In this document: piece by piece, positions 30,703 to 42,345 of the stretch
Layout of the letters: each line of letters begins with the position of its first letter
Numbering within the stretch: the stretch's first letter is position 1
Assembly: GCA_030278955.1 (NCBI GenBank)
Contig: JAOANR010000008.1
Coordinates: 36,340,148 to 36,404,147, forward strand
Origin: Hygrophila difformis
Lineage: Eukaryota; Streptophyta; Magnoliopsida; Lamiales; Acanthaceae
Direction: 5' to 3'
DNA: 64,000 nt
The notes under the pieces: model-generated
What the model was told of the DNA's origin: nothing
The model's input: the letters and a program-made list of their open reading frames with translations, nothing else
Database searches by the model: none
Made by a program: the position numbers and the translations under genes

Positions 30703-32870
30703 GAACCAACTTCGTCCTCGAAGTTGTACTTCATCCTCTCGCGAGTTCGGGAATTGTTTGATTAAGCGATTGTATTATTGTGTGTCGTTGTTTGTTATTA
30801 TTTGACTGAACCCAGAATTGAATTTCCGAGTTGCCTACGTACCCCGTGAAGGGATCAAGTCATTACGTAGTTCAAAACAATTTGAATTTGTTTATTTGGG
30901 GTACAAAGTATTCGTACAAAATATTCAGAAATACTCGGGTCGTCACAGGTACTTACAGTAAGAGTTTGCATGCTCTTAAGAAAACAAATTCTAAGATACC
31001 ACAGACTCACAAATGCCCTCACATGGCCATGCTGAGGCATATTATTCATCTGTGGTGGACAAGCAACACCTGACAACTCATTTATTGAAGTGTCAAGTAC
31101 CGTTATCATTCCCCCATGTCACGCCCAAAGACTCTAATCAAACCCTGAACTATCCCTTAACTCTCAGTCCTAGTAGCAGTTACACAACTCTCAATACAAC
31201 CGAGTGACCTCTAACGAAAGCATTTAAAAGAAAGCGATAAAGAAAGCATTTAAAATCCTATCACTCGGAAGTTTTAAAAGTCTGACCCTGGTAGTAAAAG
31301 AAAGCCCCCAGTCAGGATGACCGGGTGTGGATCAAGAATTCTCTATTCTCGGTGAACCGCTCGCAGTGTTCACTTCCCGTCGGGTGGTTATGAGATACAA
31401 ACTAATGAAACGAACTAATAAATTAGTTCGTTCCGGATGCACTCACTCAGGACTCAAAAGTAGGCTTTGGCAGAAGAAGATAGCAGTTGAAAGAATACTC
31501 AACCCTACCTTAGAAAATGACCAAGGCCCGAATGTTGTTCCTCTAGTATTATCTGTCACACCTTATCGGAATCCAAGTGGAATCTGACCCAGTGCAATAT
31601 TTAATACAAGATTTCCAACAAACAACAATTTTGGAAAATAATAAATCTGAAAATCATTCCCTATCAGGTACTAGACTCTCAATTAAAACACAGATCCTTT
31701 TCAGTCTAGGTGAGACCTAATCGCTGACTCTGCTTCTAATTTCCCAAAATCAACCCCCAGTCGAATGTGAATTAGTCATAACTGAGGAATTTATCCCTTA
31801 CTCAGATCCGGATTTATAAAGGAATTTTTGTTGGAAATTTAATATGAAACATCTGATTTAAATCAAGACTTCTATGTCCAAAGGAAGGTTCCCATAATAA
31901 TATTGATCACAATATCTACATAATAATATCATGCATAATTTTATAAGGAAGTGTAAAATTAAATTAACCCAAAATATAAGGCGGGTTTAGACAGAAGTTG
32001 GAACACAAAGATGAAATAGCCGGAGATGAGAAGAATTTATTTGGCTAAAAAGAGTGCCAGAAATAACTGGGGTGATCTGGACTGCAAACATCTGCTATCC
32101 AGTTCCCAATTATTCCAGATGGGAAGATTTTTAGACAAAAAGGAATTCCAAGTGACGGTGACCGCCGTCATTCAGCTCCCTTTTGTCTGTGAATGGAAGA
32201 AAAACCCACATATTTTCTTGTTGTAATAATTCTCAAATAATGTTGGTCGACATCATTTAATAATACTACAACTTGAATTCAGGTTTTGAAATTAAGATAA
32301 AGAGAATAAAACTGTATCCGGATAGGAGTTAGCTGAGCAGCTATTATAATCCCGGATGGACGAACCGCCAAGGCTTCCACCGACCACTATCCGGACCATG
32401 CAAAATAACAATTAATAATTAATATACAGACCACGAGCTAGTTATCCCTGTGGGAATACCTGCCAACATTAATCTGATATATTCCTTATTAGCTGTTTCA
32501 CACAACACGGCAAAGTCAAAATAAATAAAAGAAAATATTTTTGGGTCATCTTGCATGAGAGACATTGGTTTCTCATGCAAGGATATGGAAATGATTCCAT
32601 ATTCACTCTTCATGTCTAAATAATCACTCATTCCATAATTAATTAATTACAGTCCGGATTATATACTTAGATCATTAGAGTTTAATCATTTTTGTAGAAG
32701 AATCTTTTAATGGGAAATTGAACAAAGTTCTTTATATCAAATTAATCATGGGTTGAGATCATTGGATTTCAACCTCAAAATATTAATATAAAGGTTCAAT
32801 TAATTAATGGAGTGAGATGAAGAATAAAAATTTGGCAAAAAGGTGCCACTTTGTCGCGATGTAGAGTTTG

Positions 32871-33386
32871 TGTCGCGGAGCGTGGCTCCGCGACAAAGGT
32901 TTCGCGACAAAGGGGTGGGAAATAAGAAAAATGGGATTTTGAAAAATTAGGGTTTGTTTTGTCGCTAAGCAAAAATTTTGTCGCGGAACATGGTTCCGCG
33001 ACAAAGGGGGTATAGCGACAAAGGGTTTGAAAATTGGCAAGGACATAATTACTGGTCGCGGAACAAGGATTTTGTCGCGGTACGTGGTTCCGCGACAAAG
33101 GTTCCGCGACAGAGTCCTCCCAGAATAAAATTACAAGTATATGGGTCCTTGGTCGCTAATCAAGGATTTTGTCGCGGAACGTGGTTCCGCGACAAGGGTT
33201 GCATCGCGACCAAGGGGTTCTAAAATAATGGCAAGGCATAATTTTCTGTCTCGGAATAAGATTTTGTCGCGGAACGTGGTTCCGCGACAAGGGTGCTCCG
33301 CGACAAAAGCCATGCAGACAAAATGCAAGAATTTGGTCCTTTGTCGCTAAACATGGGTTTTGTCGCGGAACGTGGTTCCGCGACAA
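32871..33386. repeat. Array of six long palindromes in the W left LTR
   Basis: Six perfect or near-perfect hairpins at 32871-32895, 32977-33005, 33071-33099, 33169-33195, 33264-33290 and 33360-33386, about 95 bp apart. The stem core is TTGTCGCGGAAC with its complement around a 3-nt loop (GTG or ATG). The first copy has GGAGC/GCTCC instead of GGAAC/GTTCC, a paired change; the third has one mismatch. A seventh, solitary copy with loop CAT is at 34491-34519. The spacers repeat GTCGCTAA and GCATCGCGAC, so this is an old tandem array. Confidence 0.85.
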
Positions 33387-33467
33387 GATTGCATCGCGAC
33401 AAAGGGTTTTAAAGTTTTATAAAAATTTTGGCAGCATAACCCCTAATATTGTATTACATGGGTGTGC

Positions 33468-33525
33468 GTTGTGATCCGTGGGATCACAACAGGAAAAATT
33501 ACGTTGCAACCCGTGGGGTTACAAC
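33468..33525. repeat. Two 35-bp hairpin units with GTG loops (left LTR)
   Basis: GTTGTGATCC and its complement flank GTG at 33468-33490. A second unit at 33503-33525 has GTTGCAACCC/GGGTTACAAC around GTG. The right LTR has three units (42253, 42288, 42323). The array expanded or contracted by one 35-bp unit after insertion or during the last transposition cycle. Confidence 0.75.
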
Positions 33526-34629
33526 GTGATGCAATACAATATAGGAGATGCAATTTTTAATGAAATATGCACAAACACCTTAATACTATCCCTTTCTAGA
33601 TCTAATGCACTAAAAATAAAAGAGAAAAATAAAACAGAATAAAAATACAAACTACCTAAAAAAACTAAACAGAACAAAAGAAAAGAACAAAAGAAAGGAA
33701 AATAAAGACTAATCCTAAAACAACTATGCTAACAAAATAAAACCAAAAGTAAAGCCTACACTAAATCTATCAAGGGATAGATACAAAGTGTTTATACATT
33801 TTAAATCTAGAAAGCACTAAATCTAACAAAAAGAAAATAATAAAAATGGTCAAGTGACCAAACTGGAAGAATAAAGCAATAAATATTATGGGAGATCCAT
33901 AACACATTTTTGGTGGAACATTTTCTCAAATATCATCAAAAACCAAAAATGGTTTAAACACACCCATTGATTAAGTGTTTCAAACCCAAAAGTACAAAAA
34001 ATATAAACTGGAAAAATAAAATGAACACTAGCTACACTTATTTATTACAAAGCATAAATTAAACTAAGCTAAGATCTACTAAATTGCATAAATAAAACTA
34101 TCTACCTACACTAATGTGGAGAGCACAGTGGTGCCTCCAAAACAGTAAAATAAACTAAAGTGTAGCTAGGTTACTGTTCAAGGGGGTGGGAGGTTATATT
34201 TATAGATGAGCAAAATTAGCCCTAGGCCCATTTAAGGCCCACCTGGTCGCCAAACAACTGCTTTGTCGCGGAACACATTGGCTAGGGACAAAACACTTTT
34301 TAGCTCCAAGATGGCGCCCAGGAGGGGGCGGGACTTGAGGTCCAGGAGGAAAAGACAAACATTTTAACACTGGCGGGACTTCAGCTCCTGGGACCTCCTT
34401 GCAATTCTGGCACATGGGAAATTTGAATGGAGACATGCACGTGACTCTGCTTCTTCTGGCGCGGAATGAGCTGCTTTGGGCGCGATCCACTTTGTCGCGG
34501 AACCATGTTCCGCGACAAAATTTTGTGCCTTGATTCTCCTCTCACAGTCTTGGAATAATTTTTGGGCGCGGAGCATTTTTTTGGTCGCGGAGCACTTTAT
34601 CGCCGTGTACCCCTTCCGCGACAAATGTT

Positions 34630-35500
34630 TAATTTTCTCTCTCTTCTTGTTCCAGTTTTTGTTTCCAGTTTCTTTCCTCCATTTTCGCCTCTTCTTCCTT
34701 TATTTTCTCTGTCTCTCTCGTTCTTCTTCCTGCTTCCTTCTTCTTCTTTCTCAGTTTTCTAATCTTCCAATTCTCGTCTCAGTTTTCTCTCATCGCCAGT
34801 TTCCTACTCCAATTTTCTTTCTTTTTTCATTTGTGTTCGCCGGATCTGGATGGAGGTGGAAATGGATGACTGGCGGCGGCGACTGAGATGGCTAGAGGCT
34901 CGGATTTGGGGATGGGGGCTCGCCGGAGTACGGGGAAGATGAACGGAGCTGCTGTGAGCAGCGGTGGTTGGGGCGGCTATCGGAATCTGGACTGTGGTGG
35001 CGCGATTGTGGATCGATGGAGAGGGCGGAGCTGTGGCGGCCGTGGCTGAAGGCGGCGGCGGCCATGCGAGTGGGAGGTTGCGGTGGTGGCTCGAGGGGAG
35101 CGGCAAGGTGCGGCGACTGGTTCTGGTCGGATTCTTGGGGTTTTGGGATTTTTTCTTGTTTTGATTTTCTGGTTTTTGTTGGCTCGGAGAAGATTTTAAT
35201 GGTGGTGGTTGGTGTTGAATCGGAGAATGGAGGAAAAGAGGGTGGATTTGGGGTGATGGTGGTTGAGGAGGCGGAAGGCGGCAGCCGGACGGAGATGGAT
35301 TTGGTGGTCGGAGTTGGGATGGTCGGAAACGGAGGGAGTGAGGGAGGATGAAACTGGAAATGGGCGGAGGAGGGCTGGCCGGCGAGCTGCCGGAATCTCG
35401 CCGGCGGCAGAGGCGGCGCCGGCGAAGGGTTAGGGTTAGGGTTAGGGTTGGTTTTTGGGTTTGGATTGGGTATTGGGCCAATGGGGATTGGATTGGGCTT
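34630..35500. other. CT-rich then GC-rich block of the W LTR, no supported gene
   Basis: A pyrimidine-rich stretch (34630-34800) is followed by a GC-rich block with CGG repeats and three TTAGGG units near 35427. A 225-codon minus frame here has only a TTG start and low-complexity Pro/Ser content, so it is not called. It may descend from captured gene-leader DNA. Duplicated at 43450-44320. Confidence 0.45.
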
Positions 35501-37517
35501 TAGGTGTGGTTTGGGCCAAATTCATGTAATGGGCTTACTCCTTGGACTGAAAGTGTTGGGCTTGAGGAATTGGATTGGATTAAGACTCTTGGACCTGCAA
35601 ATAATAAATTGCACTTAATTAAGATGGATTAGAGGACCAATTAATTTTTAATTAAGACAGAAAATAGAAATAGAGATAAACATAAGAAATAAATACATAT
35701 ATACATCAAAATGTAAAAATAAAAATAAAAGTAAAAATAATATAAATATAATATTTATTCCACTTGATTATTTGGTCTGTGTTCCATTTAATGAACTCGT
35801 GTTCCACCGAATAGACAGCAACGAACCAAAATTAATCAAGTGTATGATTTTTAATATTTTTATCATGTTTTTGGATTTTTTAATATAAAAAGTAATAAAA
35901 TAACAATATTTTTATGTTTTTCAATACCAGCTTATTATTTATACAAACTTGCATAAATCTGTCAAATTCAACTGCTTTCTTATTAATAATAAGACCGGAA
36001 TGCGATCAAATGTCCGTATTAGACACGGAAATAGATTGAAAATAATGGTCAATTTTGGCCATTATCAACATCCTCACATTTAATACTGATCGTCCCCGAG
36101 CAGTCAGAGTCAGTGCTCCTAAGAGCATAGACGCTGCATATTCAATCTATTTTCGTGGCTTCAAAAATTTCATTCTTTTTAGATTGGGATAAGACAATCA
36201 AAAACTACAAGTATTAAATTCCCTTGATTGCAGTGTTTAATAAAATGATACTTGCTCACTATATCGGGCCTACAAATCAGTCATTATTGATAATTCTTCA
36301 TGAACATCATGTTTAGAAAAATTCATTGATTTAATTCTAGAATTAAAGTATGACATGAACATAATTAAAAGCAGAGACTCACATATAGTAGAAACGGAAA
36401 TTTCACTCACTCTCAAAAAGGGGTTTTATCAATGAGCACTCATAATCAAATTTAATTAAATTATCCCATAAGCTTGCGATTGGACCAACTCGCCACCGGC
36501 TCATTTCTTCAAATCGAGATCCCGAGGTCTTATTTAAGGGTTATAATGGGGCATACGGTTGTAACATTCGGTGGGAAAGGGAAATTATTGGGCTAAGAAG
36601 TGGCAAGAATTTATTATTATCATAATTTGGCATATTTTTATTTAAAAATTTATGATCATCAATAATTTTCTTTTTCTTTTGCTTTTCTCTTCATATTGCA
36701 TGACATTAGACTATGTCTAATTTACTTTGTCATTCACAATTTATTTGTGTTGACTTGAATTCAACGTTTTTTCTCTTTTTTTTTTTGAATCGGTTTATTG
36801 AATACCGAATTATACATCTTTGATGATCACAAATTCAATGCCTTGATAAAATTCATTCTTGCACACTTAGATTTGAAATTTTTTTTTTTTTTTGGTCTTT
36901 TTAGAAGGCTTGGAAAAATATAGAGGGCTTCAAAGAAAAATTAGGCTTAAGGCTCAAATTGGTTAATTCTAAAGGGAAAAATATTTTTGGGTTTGGATTT
37001 CAAACGAAGGCCAAAATTTTGGGTTTTTCTAAGTGCCTCGATCATATGCTCGATTTTTGGAATATGGCATGGTCTTGAATCGGTCCCAATCGCAAGTTCT
37101 AGTTTCCTTTAATCAAAATGATTTTCACACATCAAAGAAAAGAATGAGTAAAAATGACTCATGGCTCAAGTCTCACATGGAATGGTTCATTCATGTCATA
37201 CAATATTCTTAAATTTAATCTTTGAAAATTTCTTACACTCTATTCAATTAAATTCTCAACATGAGGACTCATTACCCAACAAGATGATGATATCATTAAA
37301 TTTTTATAGCTCAAAACCTCAAAAATTCATATCATGCATGTCTTCAATTATATTATCCCAATTTAAAAGTTTGAAAATTTAATCATAAACCAAAATCAAA
37401 TATGTGAATTCTTAGACAGAGTTATGCATGCTTTGTACTGGGTATAAATAAAGATAAAAATAAATAAAAAGAAAAATAACACTCTCTTTTTTTTTTTTTA
37501 AGTGAAGAATCAACATC

Positions 37518-38777
37518 CTCACATTTTGAGCCTTGCTCGAAATGTGAGTAAATCAATTCCTACTTAAACACATTATAAAATAAAATAAAATAAAAGAGGA
37601 GGGAGGGAGGGAGAAAATATTAACATAAAAGATAGAAAAATAATTCCGATAGCCTTTTTTTTCGTCAAACCAATTAAATGTTCGACGATTTTGGCTATGT
37701 GTGATCGCTTGGTTCATCAAACAAGGCGATTGTTCGATGCCCAATACTTGAAAAAAAAATTCTGATTTTCATCAAAATTGCTCGATCACATTTTTGGATT
37801 TATAAAATTCAATCTACCATATTTACTTGCGTAAATTAGGTTGGATTAATTCTGTTCTTATAAAAATTATTCCGGATCTTAAATTACTTTAAATTCCAGG
37901 AATATTTTCTTTATTCACAGAATTGATCCAACCGGGAACCTGTTTTGGAGCTTTAATTTTCTTTTTGGTAGTTCCACAAATTCCTGCAAAGCAAACACAG
38001 AAGAAGTTATCAGGTTTTCCCAAAAATATCAACATCCTCACATTTAGAGTTTTAGTACTCTAAATGTGAGTTAATTGATTAATACCTGAGTTATTTAATA
38101 ATATGCACAAGAGATATAAATATAAATATAGATATATGTATACATATAATTTTGACTTGCAGAATTTAGGTTGGATTAATTCTGTGCTTGTGAAAATTAT
38201 TCCGGATTTTATATTTCTTTAAATTCCGGATATAATCTTCGATCAATTACAGAACCAATCCAACTGGGAACCTCTTTAGATGCTCAGTCGGGACAGGGGC
38301 GACGGAAAGTGAGATGATGGCCGTGGCTTGTCCGATGGTGGTGAGCAATTGGTAGTCCGAAGATCTGCTGCCCCATTTGTTGTTTCACCAGTGATGAGGG
38401 CTTCCTCAGCGCAGTGGTGGTGTTGAGGTGGATGAGCGATGGAGCAGCGGTTGAGCTTCGTGGTCCGGATGTGGTGGAGATGACAAACACGTGAGTCTCA
38501 CGTGTTGTGCAATTTACAATTGCAAATTAGTGTAGCTCCACTGCTACACTTCTCCATTTTTCTTTGATTTTTCGTTTAATTAACCTGAATTTTGCAATTG
38601 GCGAAGTGTAATTAAACGAAAAATCAAAGTAGTGTAGCCCCAATGCTACACTTCCACATTTAACTCCTTACACCAATTTTGGTGGCTCCATAATTCCTGC
38701 AAGCAAAAATACCCAATTGGTTAAGTTTTCCCCTCAAATCTACATCCTCACATTTAGAGTCTTAGTACTCTAAATGT
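37518..38777 (-). repeat. Three PPT-like hairpin modules inside W
   Basis: Inverted repeats at 37518-37548, 38037-38070 and 38747-38777. Stems are CTCACATTTTGAGC with a near-complement, CTCACATTTAGAG with a perfect 13-bp complement, and the same motif with 10 bp paired. In minus sense each gives AAATGTGAGGATG(T), the same sequence that borders the 3' LTR as the probable polypurine tract. Confidence 0.65.
38562..38629. repeat. 21-bp perfect inverted repeat flanked by small palindromes
   Basis: 38562-38582 and 38609-38629 are exact reverse complements separated by 26 bp. Outside them GTGTAGCTCCACTGCTACAC and GTGTAGCCCCAATGCTACAC add a small hairpin on each side. Resembles a MITE-like foldback or a structured RNA signal. 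No target duplication was identified. Confidence 0.65.
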
Positions 38778-38887
38778 TTACTTGATTTGAGGGTACTTCT
38801 CTGTTCTGAAATAAATATGCTAAACTAACACTAAACTAACTATGAGTAATCAGGAGTGTAGTTCTCTTAATAAACGACGCTGCATCC

Positions 38888-38905
38888 TCCCCGGCAACGG
38901 CGCCA
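38888..38905 (-). other. W primer-binding site (tRNA-Asp type)
   Basis: The minus strand reads TGGCGCCGTTGCCGGGGA directly after the LTR end. This is complementary to the 3' end of plant tRNA-Asp and is typical of Athila/Tat-type Ty3 elements. It makes the right LTR the 5' LTR. Confidence 0.85.
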
Positions 38906-41655
38906 TGAAACTTTTGACAAATTTCATTAACACGAGTATTCTCTAAAAATATATCAGGCTTGGATTTATTAAAATGAAAAGAGTTATGATTTATGGAATG
39001 GGTTAGGGATATAATAAGATTGTTACTCATGTGAGGGGCTTTAATTTCAAATGGCGCTGCAGTCCTCTCATGTCATGAAACTTTTGACAAGTCTCATGGT
39101 ACAACCGGGATAGATTGACCTTCAGCCTGTCACACTGAGGGTCCCCGGCATATGTGCCATGATACTTCTCATGATTTCATGTCATGAGATTACCTACCAT
39201 GAAACTTTCGGCAGATTCCCACTACATGAGTATTTTCTGAAAAATCACATTTTTATTTACTCGTGTTAGGAAACTGTGCCCCCGAAAGCGCACGGAGTCA
39301 AAAATTGCAGTAATTTATAGTAAGTACCGGATCGTTCACTGGAGGATGTGCGATAGAAGCAGGGCCCACGTCATTTACTAAGATTTTCCACTTGGTTACT
39401 CGATTCAGGTTTGTGATATGACTAACAACTACTTGACAGAATTTAAACTAAGTTATGAAAGCAATTAAAATAAAGCAGATAAAATTATTCTAGGAAGCGA
39501 ATTAAATTTAATCTAAGAAAGCAATAGAATTATTTTAAGAAAGCGATTAAGATTATCTAAGAAAGCAGATTTAAAATATGACAGAAGGGACAGGAAGAAA
39601 AGAATAAAGATTGGACAAGATTCAGATGAAACACAGTTAAACTTCCATTTTGTTACACAGATCTTAGCTTGGGATAATCCTTTCAGTTAGCTAACTCTCA
39701 TGCTCTCTATACCATGTTCCCTTTAACAGACAGGTACTTACAGTAAGAGTTTACATGCTCTTAAGAAAACAAATTGTAAGATACCACAGACTCACAAATG
39801 CCCTCACATGGCCATGCTGAGGCATATTATTCATCTGTGGTGGACAAGCAACACCTGACAAATCATTTATTGAAGTGTCAAGTACCGTTATCATTCCCCC
39901 ATGTCACGCCCAAAGACTCTAATCAAACCCTGAACTATCCCTTAACTCTCAGTCCTAGTAGCAGTTACACAACTCTCAATACAACCGAGTGACCTCTAAC
40001 GAAAGCATTTAAAAGAAAGCGATAAAGAAAGCATTTAAAATCCTATCACTCGGAAGTTTTAAAAGTCTGACCCTGGTAGTAAAAGAAAGCCCCCAGTCAG
40101 GATGACCGGGTGTGGATCAAGAATTCCCTATTCTCGGTGAACCGCTCGCAGTGTTCACTTCCCGTCGGGTGGTTATGAGATACAAACTAATGAAACGAAC
40201 TAATAAATTAGTTCGTTCCGGATGCACTCACTCAGGACTCAAAAGTAGGCTTTGGCAGAAGAAGATAGCAGTTGAAAGAATACTCAACCCTACCTTAGAA
40301 AATGACCAAGGCCCGAATGTTGTTCCTCTAGTATTATCTGTCACACCTTATCGGAATCCAAGTGGAATCTGACCCAGTGCAATATTTAATACAAGATTTC
40401 CAACAAACAGCAATTTTGGAAAATAATAAATCTGAAAATCATTCCCTATCAGGTACTAGACTCTCAATTAAAACACAGATCCTTTTCAGTCTAGGTGAGA
40501 CCTAATCGCTGACTCTGCTTCTAATTTCCCAAAATCAACCCCCAGTCGAATGTGAATTAGTCATAACTGAGGAATTTATCCCTTACTCAGATCCGGATTT
40601 ATAAAGGAATTTTTGTTGGAAATTTAATATGAAACATCTGATTTAAATCAAGACTTCTATGTCCAAAGGAAGGTTCCCAAAATAATATTGATCACAATAT
40701 CTACATAATAATATCATGCATAATTTTATAAGGAAGTGTAAAATTAAATTAACCCAAAATATAAGGCGGGTTTAGACAGAAGTTGGAACACAAAGATGAA
40801 ATAGCCGGAGATGAGAAGAATTTATTTGGCTAAAAAGAGTGCCAGAAATAACTGGGGTGATCTGGACTGCAAACATATGCTATCCAGTTCCCAATTATTC
40901 CAGATGGGAAGATTTTTAGACAAAAAGGAATTCCAAGTGACGGTGACCGCCGTCATTCAGCTCCCTTTTGTCTGTGAATGGAAGAAAAACCCACATATTT
41001 TCTTGTTGTAATAATTCTCAAATAATGTTGGTCGACATCATTTAATAATACTACAACTTGAATTCAGGTTTTGAAATTAAGATAAAGAGAATAAAACTGT
41101 ATCCGGATAGGAGTTAGCTGAGCAGCTATTATAATCCCGGATGGACGAACCGCCAAGGCTTCCACCGACCACTATCCGGACCATGCAAAATAACAATTAA
41201 TAATTAATATACAGACCACGAGCTAGTTATCCCTGTGGGAATACCTGCCAACATTAATCTGATATATTCCTTATTAGCTGTTTCACACAACACGGCAAAG
41301 TCAAAATAAATAAAAGAAAATATTTTTGGGTCATCTTGCATGAGAGACATTGGTTTCTCATGCAAGGATATGGAAATGATTCCATATTCACTCTTCATGT
41401 CTAAATAATCACTCATTCCATAATTAATTAATTACAGTCCGGATTATATACTTAAATCATTAGAGTTTAATCATTTTTGTAGAAGAATCTTTTAATGGGA
41501 AATTGAACAAAGTTCTTTATATCAAATTAATCATGGGTTGAGATCATTGGATTTCAACCTCAAAATATTAATATAAAGGTTCAATTAATTAATGGAGTGA
41601 GATGAAGAATAAAAATTTGGCAAAAAGGTGCCACTTTGTCGCGATGTAGAGTTTG

Positions 41656-42171
41656 TGTCGCGGAGCGTGGCTCCGCGACAAAGGTTTCGCGACAAAGGGG
41701 TGGGAAATAAGAAAAATGGGATTTTGAAAAATTAGGGTTTGTTTTGTCGCTAAGCAAAAATTTTGTCGCGGAACATGGTTCCGCGACAAAGGGGGTATAG
41801 CGACAAAGGGTTTGAAAATTGGCAAGGACATAATTACTGGTCGTGGAACAAGGATTTTGTCGCGGTACGTGGTTCCGCGACAAAGGTTCCGCGACAGAGT
41901 CCTCCCAGAATAAAATTACAAGTATATGGGTCCTTGGTCGCTAATCAAGGATTTTGTCGCGGAACGTGGTTCCGCGACAAGGGTTGCATCGCGACCAAGG
42001 GGTTCTAAAATAATGGCAAGGCATAATTTTCTGTCTCGGAATAAGATTTTGTCGCGGAACGTGGTTCCGCGACAAGGGTGCTCCGTGACAAAAGCCATGC
42101 AGACAAAATGCAAGAATTTGGTCCTTTGTCGCTAAACATGGGTTTTGTCGCGGAACGTGGTTCCGCGACAA
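41656..42171. repeat. Palindrome array in the W right LTR
   Basis: Same six hairpins as 32871-33386 shifted by 8,785 bp. The stem bases of all six are unchanged between the two LTRs by eye, while a few spacer bases differ (for example GTCGTGG for GTCGCGG near 41842). Confidence 0.85.
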
Positions 42172-42252
42172 GATTGCATCGCGACAAAGGGTTTTAAAGT
42201 TTTATAAAAATTTTGGCAGCATAACCCCTAATATTGCATTACATGGGTGTGC

Positions 42253-42345
42253 GTTGTGATCCGTGGGATCACAACGGGAAAAATTACGTTGCAATCCGTG
42301 GGATCACAACGGGAAAAATTACGTTGCAACCCGTGGGGTTACAAC
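42253..42345. repeat. Three 35-bp hairpin units with GTG loops (right LTR)
   Basis: Starts at 42253, 42288 and 42323. The middle unit is a hybrid of the other two. The left LTR has two units. Confidence 0.75.

Larger units (their letters stand above)
5338..30947 (-). mobile_element. Y: Tekay-type Ty3/gypsy chromovirus, nested and 3'-damaged
   Basis: The element is flanked by the duplication GGTAC (5333-5337 and 30948-30952) and its outer ends are TG and CA. It reads on the minus strand: 5' LTR 30947-22311 (interrupted by G), initiator-Met primer site, a small extra ORF, gag, then pol ending in a chromodomain. The 3' LTR survives only as 5338-6795, because the X1 insertion and an associated deletion removed the polypurine tract and about 1.3 kb of LTR. 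LTR length (about 2.75 kb), primer site, domain order and C-terminal chromodomain fit the Tekay/Del lineage. About seven differences over the 1.46 kb of LTR still comparable suggest roughly 99.5% identity. Confidence 0.88.
22311..30947 (-). repeat. Y 5' LTR, interrupted by G
   Basis: The LTR is 22311-22522 plus 28412-30947, net about 2,748 bp. In the sense direction it begins TGTGACGACCCGAG and ends GGTGTTACA. Its first 100 bp resemble the X LTR start (TTCAAATTGTTTTGAACTAC). Near 30678-30702 it contains a second polypurine-like tract followed by TGTAATACCC, an internal LTR-start signature. Frames inside are not supported as genes. Confidence 0.85.
4505..36067 (-). repeat. W left LTR (3' LTR), interrupted by Y
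   Basis: The LTR consists of 4505-5337 plus 30953-36067; GGTAC at 5333-5337 is repeated at 30948-30952 around Y. Net length is about 5,948 bp against 5,982 bp for the other LTR; the 35-bp difference is one extra hairpin unit at 42253-42345. It holds palindrome arrays, a GC-rich block at 34840-35430 and a CT-rich block at 34630-34800. No ORF with an ATG start and a recognisable product was found. Confidence 0.88.
36068..38887 (-). other. W internal region, non-coding
   Basis: 2.8 kb with no gag, protease or pol similarity and only short frames. At the LTR border (36068-36082) the minus strand reads AAATGTGAGGATGT, the probable polypurine tract, which recurs within the hairpin modules. A ~120-bp segment is directly repeated (37820-37945 and 38157-38275, TTAGGTTGGATTAATTCTGT). 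The region may contain cis signals only. Confidence 0.65.

Noticed and set aside
35427..35450. Three TTAGGG units in the W LTR as an interstitial telomere
   Set aside because: Too few units, present identically in both LTRs as part of the element.
34804..35481. 225-codon Pro/Ser-rich minus-strand frame in the W LTRs (also 43624-44301)
   Set aside because: It begins at a TTG with no ATG until near its end, is low complexity, and is duplicated only because the LTRs are identical.
38284..38490. 68-codon minus frame inside W as a gag remnant
   Set aside because: No capsid or zinc-knuckle features; Ser/Thr-rich composition with no recognisable family.
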